64,000 nt of DNA from Luidia sarsii (GCA_949987565.1 OX465120.1:8198587-8262586); one strand, 5' to 3'. Shown: positions 35,221 through 47,405, counted from the stretch's first letter. A program made the numbers and translations. Notes: generated by a model from the letters alone, not told the origin.

Positions 35221-36198
35221 CTGATTAGACAACAGTTGTCACTCCAGCCAAAGAGTTAAAGACTTCAAGCGCAGCTGGAAATAGTTTTTTTTTCGAGGTC
35301 GAAGGAAATTCTTGTTTCCTGTAAAAGGGAAAAAGAGGAAGGAGATGGCATTAAGAGTGATGGGCCGAAGACGTGTCATTGTCTGCTTTGAGGACATTTC
35401 TCAGCAAAGGTGATGTCGGGTACTGTAGACCATTCATGTTTATAGCTGAGGATTATTTCATGACATCCATTCTGGGGTTGTCTTGTCAGATTGTTCAAAT
35501 ACATCTTTTTCCATCGTATATTTTTGTTCACATTTATGGACATTTGTTCACTGAATGGCCGAGTATAATACATTTTTCCATTTTGTCATGTTAGGCCTAT
35601 ATAAAACATGCATATATGTTTTATTCACACATGTACCAGTTCAAAAATAAACACCAGAGCTAAAGTGGTATATGTTGTAGGAAAAAAGCCACAACAATAT
35701 AAAAAAAAAAAAAAGAATAGAAGAAAATCAATATCAATATTCAAATCGCAAATATGTAGTCCAAACCATGACTTTTAACATTTTTTATTTTTCAAGACAA
35801 CATCTGCCTAAATCTGTAATGAGAACTCACTTTGCCAGAATACACATCCCAGAATTTAATACTTCATTCAAGTTACCGGAAGTTCAAAGTTGAGAACAAC
35901 ATGGCTTTTTATTACAACAACAGATGGTTAATACATTTTCCGGATTCTCACCCACACTTTTCTTAACATGTTTTTTTTCTTGTTCCAGTACAACCAATTA
36001 TAGCAGGTTGTAAAAATAGACAGGAAAAATAAAAAAGTTAACCAGGTGAGCACATAACTTTATTTTTGAGAAACACCTGTTACATAAATATATGTATATT
36101 CCAGCCGAAATGAATAAATTGGGCTAATTTTCTTTTTTTACAATATTTAATCAGTATACTGGTCTGACTTTGGGGCAGACTGCTACACAACCAACAGT

Positions 36199-37750
36199 CT
36201 GGACAGACCTATCCATCATGGACAGACCTGCACACCATGGACAGACCTGCACACCATGGACAGACCTGTACACCATGGACAGACCTGCACACCATGGACA
36301 GACCTGTACACCATGGACAGACCTGCACACCATGGACAGATCTGCACATTGTGGACAGACCTGTACACCATGGACAGACTTGTACACCATGGACAGACCT
36401 GCACACCATGGACAGACCTGCACACCATGGACAGACCTGTACACCATGGACAGACTTGTACACCATGGACAGACCTGCACACCACGGACAGACCTGCACA
36501 TTGTGGACAGACCTGCACATTGTGGACAGACATGCACACCATGGACAGACCTGCACACCATGGACAAACCTGCACACCATGGACAGACCTGCACACCATG
36601 GACAGACCTGCACACCATGGACAGACCTTCACACCATGGACAGACCTGCACACCATGGACAGACCTGTGCACCGTGGATACACCTGTGCACCGTGGATAG
36701 ACCTGCACACCATGGACAGACCTGCAAACCATGGACAGACCTGCAAACTATGGACAGACCTGCAAACCATGGATAGACCTGCACACCATGGACAGACCTG
36801 CAAACCATGGACAGACCTGCAAACCATGGACAGACCTGTGCACCGTGGACAGACCTGTGCACCGTGGACAGACCTGTGCACCGTGGATAGACCTGTGCAG
36901 CATGGACAGACCTGCACACCATGGACAGACCTGCACACCATGGACAGACCTGCACACCATGGACAGACCTGTGCACCGTGGATAGACCTGTGCACCGTGG
37001 ATAGACCTGTGCAGCATGGACAGACCTGCACAGCATGGACAGACCTATGCACCGTGGACAGACCTGTGCACCGTGGATAGACCTGTGCAGCATGGACAGA
37101 CCTGCACAGCATGGACAGACCTGCACAGCATGGACAGACCTGCACAGCATGGACAGACCTGCACACCATGGACAGACCTGCACACCATGGACAGACCTGC
37201 ACACCATGGACAGACCTGCACACCGTGGACAGACCTGTGCACCGTGGATAGACCTGTGCACCGTGGATAGACCTGTGCAGCATGGACAGACCTGCACAGC
37301 ATGGACAGACCTGCACACCATGGACAGACCTGCACACCATGGATAGACCTGCACACCATGGACAGACCTGCACACCATGGACAGACCTGCACACCGTGGA
37401 CAGACCTGTGCACCGTGGATAGACCTGTGCACCGTGGATAGACCTGTGCAGCATGGACAGACCTGCACAGCATGGACAGACCTGCACACCATGGACAGAC
37501 CTGCACACCATGGATAGACCTGCACACCGTGGACAGACCTGTGCACCGTGGACAGACCTGTGCACTGTGGATAGACCTGTGCACCGTGGATAGACCTGCA
37601 CACCATGGACAGACCTGCACACCATGGACAGACCTGCACACCATGGACAGACCTGCACACCATGGACAGACCTGTGCACCATGGACAGACCTGCACACCA
37701 CGGGCAGACCTGCACACCATGGACAGACCTGTGCACTGTGGATAAACCTG
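36199..37750. repeat. 19-bp minisatellite with higher-order repeats
   Basis: About 81 tandem copies of CACACCATGGACAGACCTG occur with recurrent variants (TGCACCGTGGATAGACCTG, CAGCATGGACAGACCTG). A run starting CACCGTGGACAG then TGCACCGTGGATAG recurs at 37050, 37221 and 37392, a 171-bp (9 x 19) higher-order period. Long open frames in all six frames, up to 519 codons on the minus strand, arise because 19 is not a multiple of three and the unit lacks stops. They are not genes. Confidence 0.98.
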
Positions 37751-38136
37751 TAACTGACATACACAGGTGACACAACTTGTTAGCAAAGTTCTGCTATTTT
37801 GACAGAGGCCATGAACCGATAAACCAATTTACTCAAGTCTACCAATTAGAGGGTGCTGCTCATATTTTAGGGGTAGTTTCATGCATAAGAACATGAATAT
37901 AAAGTAATGGGTTTCTTCACCTCTTTATCCTTTTGAAACTGTGATGCAGAGAAGTACATGTAGGCCTACAGTAAATGTTTCAAGACATTTTTTTTAAATC
38001 AACAAATACATGCATTTCATTCGGTTTATTCCCCTAGAGATACATACATCATACATGTACACGTGTACATTATGTAAATGAGTTGAAAAAGAAATCAGAT
38101 TTATGCCAGTTGTAATAAAAAATATCTACTTCTTAC

Positions 38137-38240
38137 TCAACTTCACAAGCTTCAAAGTCATCAATGTTACATGTCCATGCGTAAGTGCTCCATAGCCAAG
38201 CCTTGATCAGTTCAACAGTGTGCACCATGCAGTCATGGAG
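38137..38240 (-). CDS. Weak candidate exon, minus strand
   Basis: The acceptor is CACATCAATAG, then 34 codons (CMVHTVELIKAWLW, then NIDDFEACEV) plus two bases, and donor GTAAGAAG. The exit phase joins correctly to 35019-35220. The entry phase (0) does not accept the one base left by the exon at 42102-42324, so another exon would be needed. The composition is not convincingly coding. Confidence 0.2.
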
Positions 38241-39429
38241 CTATTGATGTGCTGAAGCTGGTGTGTAATTGGAAGTATATTTGAGGCTAGTTTCAAAGCC
38301 ATGTGTATGCTGGACACAAATGCCATAATAATGTACAATTTAAGATTTGGGAGTTGGAGAAAATAGGCCTATTGATTTTGTGTAAATAAATATTTTCTCT
38401 GTAGATTTTTTTTTTTTGAGAAGATTTTTAATATTTCATAATATGTAAAAAGTTTGAGTCCCAAACACGTTGAACCATGAAGAACTTGTTTCAAGGGTTA
38501 CAAAATATCTCAAGGAAGATCATTAAATAGATCAATCAACTTGATCAATGGAGAATGACCTAAAGTTTGCCAAATAATCCCTTCATGCAAGACAACATAA
38601 AAACTCAGTTCACAAGTCATGTTGTGTCTACTTTGCATCAAGACATTTTGTTAAACATTCTTTTATCTAACATTTTTGATATGTAGAAAGCCTACCAATC
38701 TTAAAGCTGCGTATTTACACCTCCAAATGGCATCTACCATACCTTACGGAATGAGTCAATACAATACACATTGCACGGAAATGGCTGCTTCACTGTATAA
38801 GGAATTAGAAGGAAGCATGTACGGTACATGTAAACCTTGTCCATTAGGTGACCTGCATACACAGGGCCATGTGTACAACATGCACATTCACCACAAAATG
38901 TGTATAATTAGTCTGTTACACCATATCAGAGGTCTGTTCTATTAAAAAAAAGGTGTCTATTTATATCCAGCGTTGTAGCACTAACCTACAAAACAACAAC
39001 CCAGATTGGAAGTCACAATGTGGGCATTGATATTTTGAGAACGCAAGTAAACTTACACTGTACATACATGCATGTATCTTGAGCAGGGTTTGTATGTATG
39101 AAGTGGGAAGTGAACGGTCCAGGAATTCATACAATAGTCATTCATGCACATACATATGTACATGAGTACACATGTACATATTTCTTAACCAGGATTTGTC
39201 AATCATTGGGCTCTAATTGACATTCTTACAAATAAAACTAATAAAACTAAAAAATAAAAATAATCTCAGAACAGCACAACAGAAGGGACAGCTGTCTAAA
39301 ATACTGTAGGCTGTAGCCATCACAGCAAAAACCCCATTATTATGTTTACAACTTATATTGATAATACATGTAATATCATTTTCTAGATCAACAAAATATT
39401 TGGAGAAAATGGGGGAAGGGGGAATTAAA

Positions 39430-39930
39430 TTTAATCATTTTGAAAAATGGCGAAGAAAACTTTGACAGGACTGGGACTTGAACTTGAACCCGAGCTCTGG
39501 TTTTGCATACCAGTGCTCTTACCATCTGAGTTATTCACCCCTTAGATGGTGGCCCTCCCAAATTAAGTCAACTAGTCTTTGCTGGGGTGGGGGCGCCAGA
39601 GAGAAGCATTGTAATGTTTCTCCAGGGATCACATCCCCGCTTCAATTCAGATGCAAACAACCAATCATTGTAAAACTGGCTACAGCAGCTCGGGGATCAC
39701 ACAAAGTGGATATGCACAGTGTTTTTAATTCAAGTCAAACAAATCAAGGAAAAACTGACTAGGAAAATCTGAAAAATGGCTAAAAAAAAATTGATTGGAC
39801 TGGAACCTGAACCCGAGAGCTCTGGTTTTGCCTACCAGTACCAGCACTCTTCTTAATAACATCTGAGCTATCCAGCCATTAGATAGTGGCCTCCCAAATA
39901 ATCAATTGTATCAGTCTTTGCCCCAGTCTT
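39430..39930 (-). mobile_element. tRNA-derived repeat, tRNA-body-tRNA arrangement
   Basis: In reverse orientation, a tRNA-like module lies at about 39466-39545 and a second at about 39797-39880. Between them is the body with GGATCACACAAAGTGGATATGC and GGCTACAGCAGC. The boxes and the tail GGCGAAGAAAACTTTGACAGG identify the 9.3-kb family. Confidence 0.7.
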
Positions 39931-40293
39931 TGTTGCACTAAGTGACTAACAATGTAACAAGCGAACAGTTATCCAATGACATGAAACCTATAGTAGGGCT
40001 ATACAAATTACTGTAAAGTGTAACATAAGTAATGCATCCTGAAACTAAGTTCAATCTATTCTAGTGAGTAGTGTTATATGATTGTGTGTGGTGATGTGAT
40101 TTGAATTTGTATTTGTAGTAAGTGCTATTCGTGATATCCAGGAAGAATTAATAAATATGAATAAATAAAAAATATAATTTAAGATGATAGTGTACCAACT
40201 TCAGATATCAATCTATAAACTATATAACTTTAATTTATATAAGTTATAAGTATCAAGTAATTAAGAATAAGAAGTTAGTATAACGGCTGGTAT

Positions 40294-40376
40294 GGTACTA
40301 CTGGTACTGGTACTAGTACTACTAGTACTACAGTACTAGTACTACTACTACTAGTAGTAGTAATTACTAGTAGTGC
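40294..40376. repeat. TAC/TAG trinucleotide and palindrome cluster
   Basis: GGTACTACTGGTACTGGTAC is followed by repeated TAC and then TAG units, self-complementary through ACTAGT. A similar cluster lies at 44697-44771. Confidence 0.9.
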
Positions 40377-40473
40377 CTAGTTCCTAGTGGTAGTAACATA
40401 AAAAAACAATTTTTATCCAATTGCAGTATTCCATCATGCATAATGACAGACTGCATCAAGCAAGTTATGTGCA

Positions 40474-40521
40474 TTTTATCGGGCCCATGGATGATAATTT
40501 TATCGGGCCCATACATGATGT
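40474..40521. repeat. 24-bp tandem duplication
   Basis: ATTTTATCGGGCCCATGGATG is followed directly by ATTTTATCGGGCCCATACATG. Confidence 0.85.
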
Positions 40522-40627
40522 ACAGTGTATATCCTCCAGTAACCGGTTTTCGACGATATAAGGACTTTTCTTCAAACTGAACAATGTGGACGAAAGTATC
40601 ACACTAAAAGAGGTCTCAGTCACTTTA

Positions 40628-40656
40628 TTATTATTATTATTATTATTATTTATTCA
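40628..40656. repeat. (TTA)n microsatellite
   Basis: Nine or so tandem TTA units. Confidence 0.95.
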
Positions 40657-41449
40657 TGCCATTCAATTTACAACACATACAAGATGGGCAAGGGAGAGAC
40701 AAAAGCAAAAACAATTGCTGTGGCCAGAGACCTGTCACTCCGCATCAAGCTGTGAATTTAAACTATGAAGTAAATTAATATAAATAAAATAAATAAATAA
40801 GTATAAATGAATATAAAAATAATTATTTGAAAAAAATATTGCATAATTGAAAAAGGTCACAGTGAATAGTTGGAAAGATTAAGAGGAGAGAATATAGTTC
40901 CTAAGAGTAGCTATTAGAATAATCATAGAGAAGGTTGATCAAGCCTGTCACTTCCGTAAGATTACCCGGTTTTGTTGACGTCCGCGGCGCACCGCGCAGT
41001 AAGCATCGTCCCCTATTTTCGTCAGTGGTGTTTAGTAAGGTGTCCCAGTGCAGCCAAACGCAAAATAAATTCTTAAAATAACTCAAAATGCTGTGTGGCA
41101 CTGTAAAATTCTTCCCTGTATGTTTTTTGTGTTCATCTTTTGGTTTTTTTGTCGACACTGCTTCTAACACTTTCCTCAAATCATTCATAATTTATGCTTA
41201 AAACGTATTGGTCTGGTTGATGTCTTCTTTTGTGACGTTTAAAACAACTCTATAATCCTCTTTCTCACTGCTTCTTCAGTTATGACCTTCCCAATGTCAC
41301 TCCAGAGACACATTTCCTGCTTCTTGGTACTTTCTCTAGCTGCCCTTTTATTTTTTTCCATTTTTTATAAAAGCCCTTTGGGCCATGTTACTTTTTGTCT
41401 TTAAATAATAATAAAAAATATATTTAAAAAAATTATATAAGCGAGACGC

Positions 41450-41950
41450 CTTATAGGAGCCTCCATAGTTTTGACCCAGAACGGACTGCCTCAAGTTGCG
41501 TGATATATTTTTTTCTACGGATGTTGGGGTTTGTTATGGTACACTCAGATTTTTTTTAGGACCAACAATAAAGAAAACCGGAGCTTCGAAGCAACTGCCA
41601 ATTTTGTACCTAGGAAAATAGACCCCAAAAGAGCAACTTTTTGAATCACACGAGTTTGGCCTACTGCAAAAGCCTTAACTTTCCACATTTTCGGTGACGG
41701 ACAAGAGAAGGAAACCAACTGTAAGATACGAAGTCTGAGATCGTTATACGGAGTTGTTTTCATCGTGCGATGTGAGTTAGAAGGCTAAGCGTCGAAAACG
41801 TGTACCGTCGAAAACGGGGGTTCCCACGATACATGTACATGTCCGTACAGAGTCCAATTACTCCGAGTCAGACACAGCAAGGCAGGCAGCATTCCACACG
41901 CAGCCCCACACGCTCCTCACCTCACAACACGGCATTGCTTCAAATCAAGA
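41450..41950. other. CpG-enriched block
   Basis: CpG density rises compared with the flanks (for example AAGCGTCGAAAACGTG and CCGTCGAAAACGGG). On the minus strand a 72-codon frame starts with a true ATG at 41761-41763 (MKTTPYNDLRL) and runs to 41545. I do not recognise it. It could be a promoter region, an old element or a short gene. Confidence 0.3.
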
Positions 41951-42101
41951 CAATTATTACTTCTAAGTTCTACTGAGTACTGGATACAATGCAGCGACCC
42001 GAAGGAAGATGTTACAAAACTGACTTTTGTAAGAAAAAAATGGCTGAATTTAATGCAATAGATTGAAAAGACGTTTATGCGTATATTTCCACAATACTTA
42101 C

Positions 42102-42324
42102 AGTTACAGTTACAGATTTTGGACGTTTTTTTACAGCAGTCTAGGAAGTGGTCACGAACATTGTCCTTGAATACAGCCTGTGTGTTGTTGTCCTCTACAA
42201 CCTTGACAAAATAATGGATCACACCACGTTTGAAGAAGTGGGGGTGTGATGTCATGGAATGATGAGGATTATTTCCATTCACCACCACCACAGCGGTTGA
42301 CAACTTAATTTCCTCTCCATCTCT
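42102..42324 (-). CDS. Internal exon of an unrecognised gene
   Basis: The acceptor is CGCTGTGATTTTCAG before AGAGATGG; the donor is AACT|GTAAGTATT, a strong match. The exon reads 74 codons plus one base with no stop: RDGEEIKLSTAVVVVNG, then HPHFFKRGVIHYFVKVVED, then RDHFLDCCKKTSKICNC. Alternating hydrophobic strands and a Cys-rich end suggest a folded beta-rich domain, but I recognise no family. Entry phase 0 fits the exit of the exon at 49634-49759. No exon accepting its one-base exit was found nearby. Confidence 0.58.
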
Positions 42325-43169
42325 CTGAAAATCACAGCGCATTCAATAAATGGAATTTCATTAACATCAGGTCTTTTGATTTTGTGTTTAAGTAAAGGGT
42401 CCTCCTATGTTAACAATATATATTGTACAAAATAACACCTATTTTAACATAATAGAGTGGTCCATATTTCCCTGAAAACTTGAATAAATTACCATGGTTT
42501 TCTATTGTTGAAAATTGTGGTGGTCTTTCTGGGTAAAAAGCTAAAGTGGTAGTCGTTTGAAACACCCTCACAGTGCACAAAAGTTTTACTGATGTCGTGA
42601 TTGTCTAGAATGATAACTGATTTCCATCGGTCCCATTATTTGTGTACCTGGTAAAGAAATTCTACCTTAGGTATATGGTAGGTGAGGGGTTAAAGTGTGC
42701 TGTTGGACGATACGAATATAAATGGGGGGTTGCGGAGTGTGGAGGTGTTGCCTCGTATATTTTTTACCAATTAGCGAAAGATATAGATAGCTAAAATACC
42801 GAATGTCAGCTCTTGATTTCGAACAGGATTTTTCAGTAAATGAACATAAAAGAAATTCCGCGCATCTCGTCAATGATATACTTGTTTAAAAGACTGGTAA
42901 TTTATTACCGTAGACTAGTCCACACGAATTATGAAACGCTTCGAATGTACTGTACGTGAACTTCATCTATGGGCGATAGGCAAAATGTACATGTACAGTT
43001 TCTGTGCGTACAGCATACATTGATGGCATGCATGATGTGTGACGAAAGATACGACTTGCTGAGAAAGGTACCCAACAAAATCAAAATCAGCTGTAACAAT
43101 TCACAAAGAACTGAGTGATCGGCATGATAATGCCATTCCTCGAACATTACCGGACCTTTGTGGTGAAAC

Positions 43170-43551
43170 ACTGGAGGTAATCAAGCAGGCACAGTGGAGT
43201 GATTACGACTTCAACGTACCGGTGCAATTTGCCCCGGGAAAAACAGTCGGACCACGGCCGAAGGCTGCAGCGCTGCGCCAGAGAGACCCACCACCCGCAC
43301 CCTATGCATGAACTACGCACGCTGTGGTCAAAGCGTTCTTGCTGCCCATCCCATTCTGGCCTTGAACTGAAGCCACTCCGGCCAGGGTCGAAGAGTTGAA
43401 AGGTTCAGACAACGAATGATAAGGTTTATGAGCTGACCAACATTGCCAAGTTTCCTCGTACCAAGATCTAGTCTCACGGGGGAAAGCGAGGAAAATCCCA
43501 TCAAGTTCCCGTTGAAGACTGGCGAAAGAAAACCCGTTTTGAATGTTCAAT
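43170..43551 (+). promoter_or_regulatory. CpG-rich promoter candidate and 5' UTR of small plus-strand gene
   Basis: The stretch is CpG-rich (for example ACGTACCGGTGC, GGACCACGGCCG and GGGGGAAAGCGAGG) in otherwise AT-rich DNA and leads directly to an ATG in good context at 43552. I see no TATA box at usual spacing. Promoter function is inferred. Confidence 0.4.
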
Positions 43552-43570
43552 ATGGCGTTGGCGCTTGCAG
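43552..43570 (+). CDS. Exon 1 of a possible 33-residue membrane microprotein
   Basis: ATG at 43552-43554 has A at -3 and G at +4. Six codons (MALALA) and one base precede a strong donor, CAG|GTAAGATT. The leftover G plus TG from 44865 gives Val, so the junction is in phase and continues a hydrophobic segment. The total product would be 33 residues with a hydrophobic stretch of about 22 residues and a basic tail. I know no matching family. Confidence 0.42.
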
Positions 43571-44696
43571 GTAAGATTATTTGGACGCTTTTGGTAAGGA
43601 TTGGCAGTCTTGTTTGTGGTTTGTGGCTGATTTCTTCTGAGTTGGGTGGGCAGTGCTGGTTGCTGCATGCAAGTTAACCGCAACACTTGGTTCCTTGCTC
43701 TATGGTCGATGCCATTATGCCAATGAACACCCATGTTCACTGGCAGTGGTGCTGGCATTACTCCACTACTCACTAGCACTAGTGACAGTACTGACCTGTA
43801 GGCTGTACACGGTACGCCTACTGCAGGCTGCCACTAGGCACTAGATAATGTGCCAGCTTGATATTAAATAATATTATTATAATAACAACAAACTGCTTTG
43901 TACGATATGTACCACTAAATAGCACTGTGTATTATAAAGGCCAGTTTATCTCAAAAAATTATCATTGACAACTTGCACAGTTATTTCAACAACAGTTGTA
44001 CGTAAGTTGTAATTTGTAGTTGTACCTGGATGATGCACATTTAGTTGTATGTGTAGTAGTACTACAACTGTACAAGTACTAAGTAGTACTTTTCAGTACT
44101 AGGCTATATCCATTCTTGGCCACAGATGGAATCTTTGTCAGGGTGAACAAGGAACCCTTTCAAACCAAGTACAATTGGTTGCCTAAACTTTAGGTCCTAT
44201 AGGCAATACAACATTGGGAAGATCAGAAAACCATTGATGTCCACATGATATTTCCTTACAGTTATATAATATAAACAATTTGTAGATGGTCATGAGAATC
44301 CTCATGTTGAAATCTTACGGTCTGCAATGCACTACTTCTCGAGAAATCTTCACTCAAACATTGACAAATAGTTTATTACTTGCGAGTTTATTACTCGGGA
44401 GTTTATTACTTGGGAGTAATAAACTACGGTATTTCTTACACTACAGAATGGTGTGAAAACAATGACAATTGCCTTTTTCTACTTTCTCAGATTACCATTT
44501 GATTTTGAGCTGAAACTTTTGAAGGATTTCTTTTTTGGAATATGGTTTAACACAAACTGTGGCAATCTTTAGACCTTTACCAATGTAATGTTATTGTTAA
44601 GGCCTTTAAAATAGAAATGCCAAATATGATTAAATATTCATGTCAATTCATGGTGGCTTAATTCATTTAGGAGACTGATTGGTACATGATTTAGTA

Positions 44697-44771
44697 ATAG
44701 TACTGTACTACTACTGTATTACTATTAGTAGGTACTAGTACTAGAGTAGTACTAGTACTACTAGTAGTACT
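44697..44771. repeat. TAC/TAG trinucleotide and palindrome cluster
   Basis: Repeated GTACTA, CTAGTA and ACTAGT units, related to the cluster at 40294-40376 and lying 4.4 kb from it. Confidence 0.9.
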
Positions 44772-44864
44772 CATAATGGTTAAATTGCTTTTGTTATACA
44801 TAATATTACATTGTATATTATTTGTGTATAGCCCCATTTCCTGTCATTATAACATTTGTTGCAG

Positions 44865-44947
44865 TGCTACTGTGCATTGTCAGCTGTTGCTTGATGTCTG
44901 TGGTCTTGGCCATGAAGTATCGTAAACCAATTAGATTAGCAATTTGA
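44865..44947 (+). CDS. Exon 2 of a possible 33-residue membrane microprotein
   Basis: A clear pyrimidine tract and acceptor (TTTGTTGCAG) precede TG CTA CTG. With the G from exon 1 the frame reads VLLCIVSCCLMSVVLA, then MKYRKPIRLAI and TGA at 44945-44947. Residues 1-22 would form one transmembrane helix or an uncleaved signal anchor, with Lys/Arg just after it (positive-inside side). Three cysteines lie in the helix. The intron is 1,294 bp. The small size means chance remains possible. Confidence 0.42.
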
Positions 44948-46120
44948 ATTTACATCAAGATTTCTCTGTTTTGTTTTGTTTTTACAAAAAAAGTGCTTAC
45001 TAATACTTAGATATTTTTTTAATGGAAGATAATGCTATTTAAAGCTCAGAACATTACTTTGATTATTAGGGAATGATTTCCAGGAAATGTAGAGGTTAGA
45101 CATTCTTACTCATTTAGTCCATGTGATCACTGATGCAATTTTGGAAATTCCTATATTCTTGAATATTATTCCCTGTTCATTGACATTTGTGGCCTTTTGA
45201 TTTGTAGTTAATTAAACATATTAACTCCACTATTTGTTTAGTTTCAATGTGCTTAATTTTTTATCGGTAAAGAAGTAAGTGTGTAACCAGTTGTGACTGG
45301 TACATAGACAAGTTGTCCTTTTATGACAGTGTTTCTGTAATACACGCAGGAGATGACTCAAGATAGCTGTGTGCATCGGTCATTTGATTCCGGAAGCGTG
45401 AGATAATTGGATCCATTCGCTGAGCATGAAGGGATAATTCCCATGCTCCTTCCTATCTCAAGCACTACGTTTTACTACTTGAACGCTCACAAAACTCACA
45501 AGTTCATTTTGGGTGTCTGTCACTTCATTTATGTTCGTTATTTGCATACATTGTACCACATAATTTTAGGTCTTGCATTGTGATTTTTATGTTGGTCAAC
45601 ATACATGTACATGTAAGTTCAGGTATTAACCAAGCCACTCACCTTTTTGACATTGAATCTCTCATCATTTGTGTACGTATGCATCTGCTTGTTTCTTTGT
45701 TTTGAGTGCATTTTTGCTTTTTCCTGGCCTTGATCTTTGCCATGGCCACCACCATGGTTGATGGCCACATGGCCTTTCAACTTCGCTGCAGTGCCCCGTC
45801 AAAAAATACACTTGTCACGGCCAACTTGGCTAGTGTGCCCTTTTGTACGAGAATTGTACATCACTGAGACACTGACAATCCGTGCACACAAATACTATTC
45901 CACAAATGTTGCAGCAAAATTTGAAGGGCACCTCCCATCTATACTGAAATCGCAGTTCTGATGACAGAGATTAACTGCAAGGAAATCACTTGCTTGAGCC
46001 TCAAGCGTTTATTTATACTGATGACATACATTGTACATGTACATGTGCTATGTTAGTATGCTGAGTGTGTTACACACATAAATGTACTGTACGCATAGTG
46101 CAACCCATACTTTTGTGTCT
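44948..46120. other. AT-rich stretch, no supported gene
   Basis: ATTAAA near 45213 could polyadenylate the small plus-strand transcript. A patch at 45720-45960 is less AT-rich but has no clear splice signals or domain on either strand. Confidence 0.4.
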
Positions 46121-46121
46121 G

Positions 46122-47405
46122 TAGGGCTGTTCCCACTGTCAGACTGCAAATAATCTTTATTAAATGGTGATTTGAAAACGGGGCTTTTTTTGTCGTGTCC
46201 ACTAGTGCCTAAAATTTGCGAGCCAATAATGGGTACTTTTTTTGGTCAAATGAGTCGTTTCCAGTCCACTGTTCCAAATGATTGCACTTATTTGGATCGC
46301 GATTTGAATCATGATTCAAACTCCACTTTTTTTGTTTTTGACACGATAAACGTGAATATTAGTGAGACTTTTTCAAATAATCTTGTTAATTTTTGATGTG
46401 GTGCGTGTGGGAATGTTCTGCTGAATCACGCCATTTTTTAAAATCCCACAATGCACTGCTTGCCCTCTGACTGACACACAGGAAGTGCCATGCTTGTTTG
46501 TATACAATGTATGTCTCCCTGCCTGGGCAACCCTCAAGGACACACCCACCATTTGACAACTGCTACAATTGGCTCCGTGTTTCTTTGCCTGTGTGAATGT
46601 GAGAAAAAAAAGGGGGTTTTGAATCACGAGACTACCAGTAACATGTACATGTACCTCAGGCATGCCAATGTGTCAATTTCAGTTTTGTACTGTGAAAAAG
46701 TACATACATGTACGTGTACACTGTACATGGCTGCACTGCCACACATATTGTGCAGTCACCATGGTCACATTAGAGTTTAGCCAGTGCAGTCGTATTTGCA
46801 CAAATTTGTGTTTTCTGTTTTTCCAAATACTTCCATTTCGGATTTTCGGTATTGTGTACGCTGTATGTACTTCTCATGCTTAGTAGTAAGCAAATCTGTC
46901 TGATTTTCTGAAAACTCTTTCAATTTTTCAGTTTTCATAAATTCTGTACAGAAAGGCCACACTCATGATCAAGCTCTTTATACTGCTATCAAAAATCGTG
47001 ACCATTTTAATAATCACGATTCAATTTGCAATTCAAACTCCAAATTTTGTTGTGTGGAACAATATCGGGATTATGAGTGGGATTTGAATCGCAATTTGCA
47101 CTCTTCGAAACTTTTATGAATAATTGTTAATCTTTAACCAAGCAGAGTGTGTTAATGTTGCAAAGAAATATTTTTTTTTTAATCCCACAATACACCACTC
47201 ATGCTCTGACTGACAGGAAGTGCTGTGCTTGTTTATTTCTCCCTGCATGGGTCATCCTCAAGGACACAAGTGCCATTTATCTACAATTGCTAACCACACT
47301 CTGCTCAGGATTTTTGTGTCACATTTTTGTTTTTGGAATGGACTCCTGCCCCCCCCAAAAAGAGTTTTTCTTTAATCATGATTATTTGAAGTGTGAACAG
47401 CCCTA
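46122..47405. mobile_element. hAT-like non-autonomous element(s), duplicated interior
   Basis: The left end TAGGGCTGTTCCCACT and the reverse complement of the right end, TAGGGCTGTTCACACT, are inverted repeats. The interior contains two diverged direct copies: CCCACAATGCACTGCTTGCC to AAGGACACACCCACC at 46445-46545, and CCCACAATACACCACTCATG onward at 47183-47285. Repeated GATTTGAATC and GATTCAAACTCC motifs lie in both. No matching 8-bp target duplication is visible. Most likely two copies are nested or in tandem. Confidence 0.6.

Noticed and set aside
36199..37750. CRISPR-like array
   Set aside because: Units are contiguous with no unique spacers, and the DNA is eukaryotic.
36151..37786. Cysteine-rich repeat proteins of 385-519 residues on the minus strand and similar ones on the plus strand
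   Set aside because: These are translations of a 19-bp tandem repeat, open in all frames because 19 is not a multiple of three.
41245..41370. Short minus-strand frame (MEKNKRAARESTKKQEM) and the neighbouring frame at 40901-41188
   Set aside because: They read somewhat like protein but are in different frames with stops between and no splice signals. Possibly an old retrocopy; not enough to call a gene.
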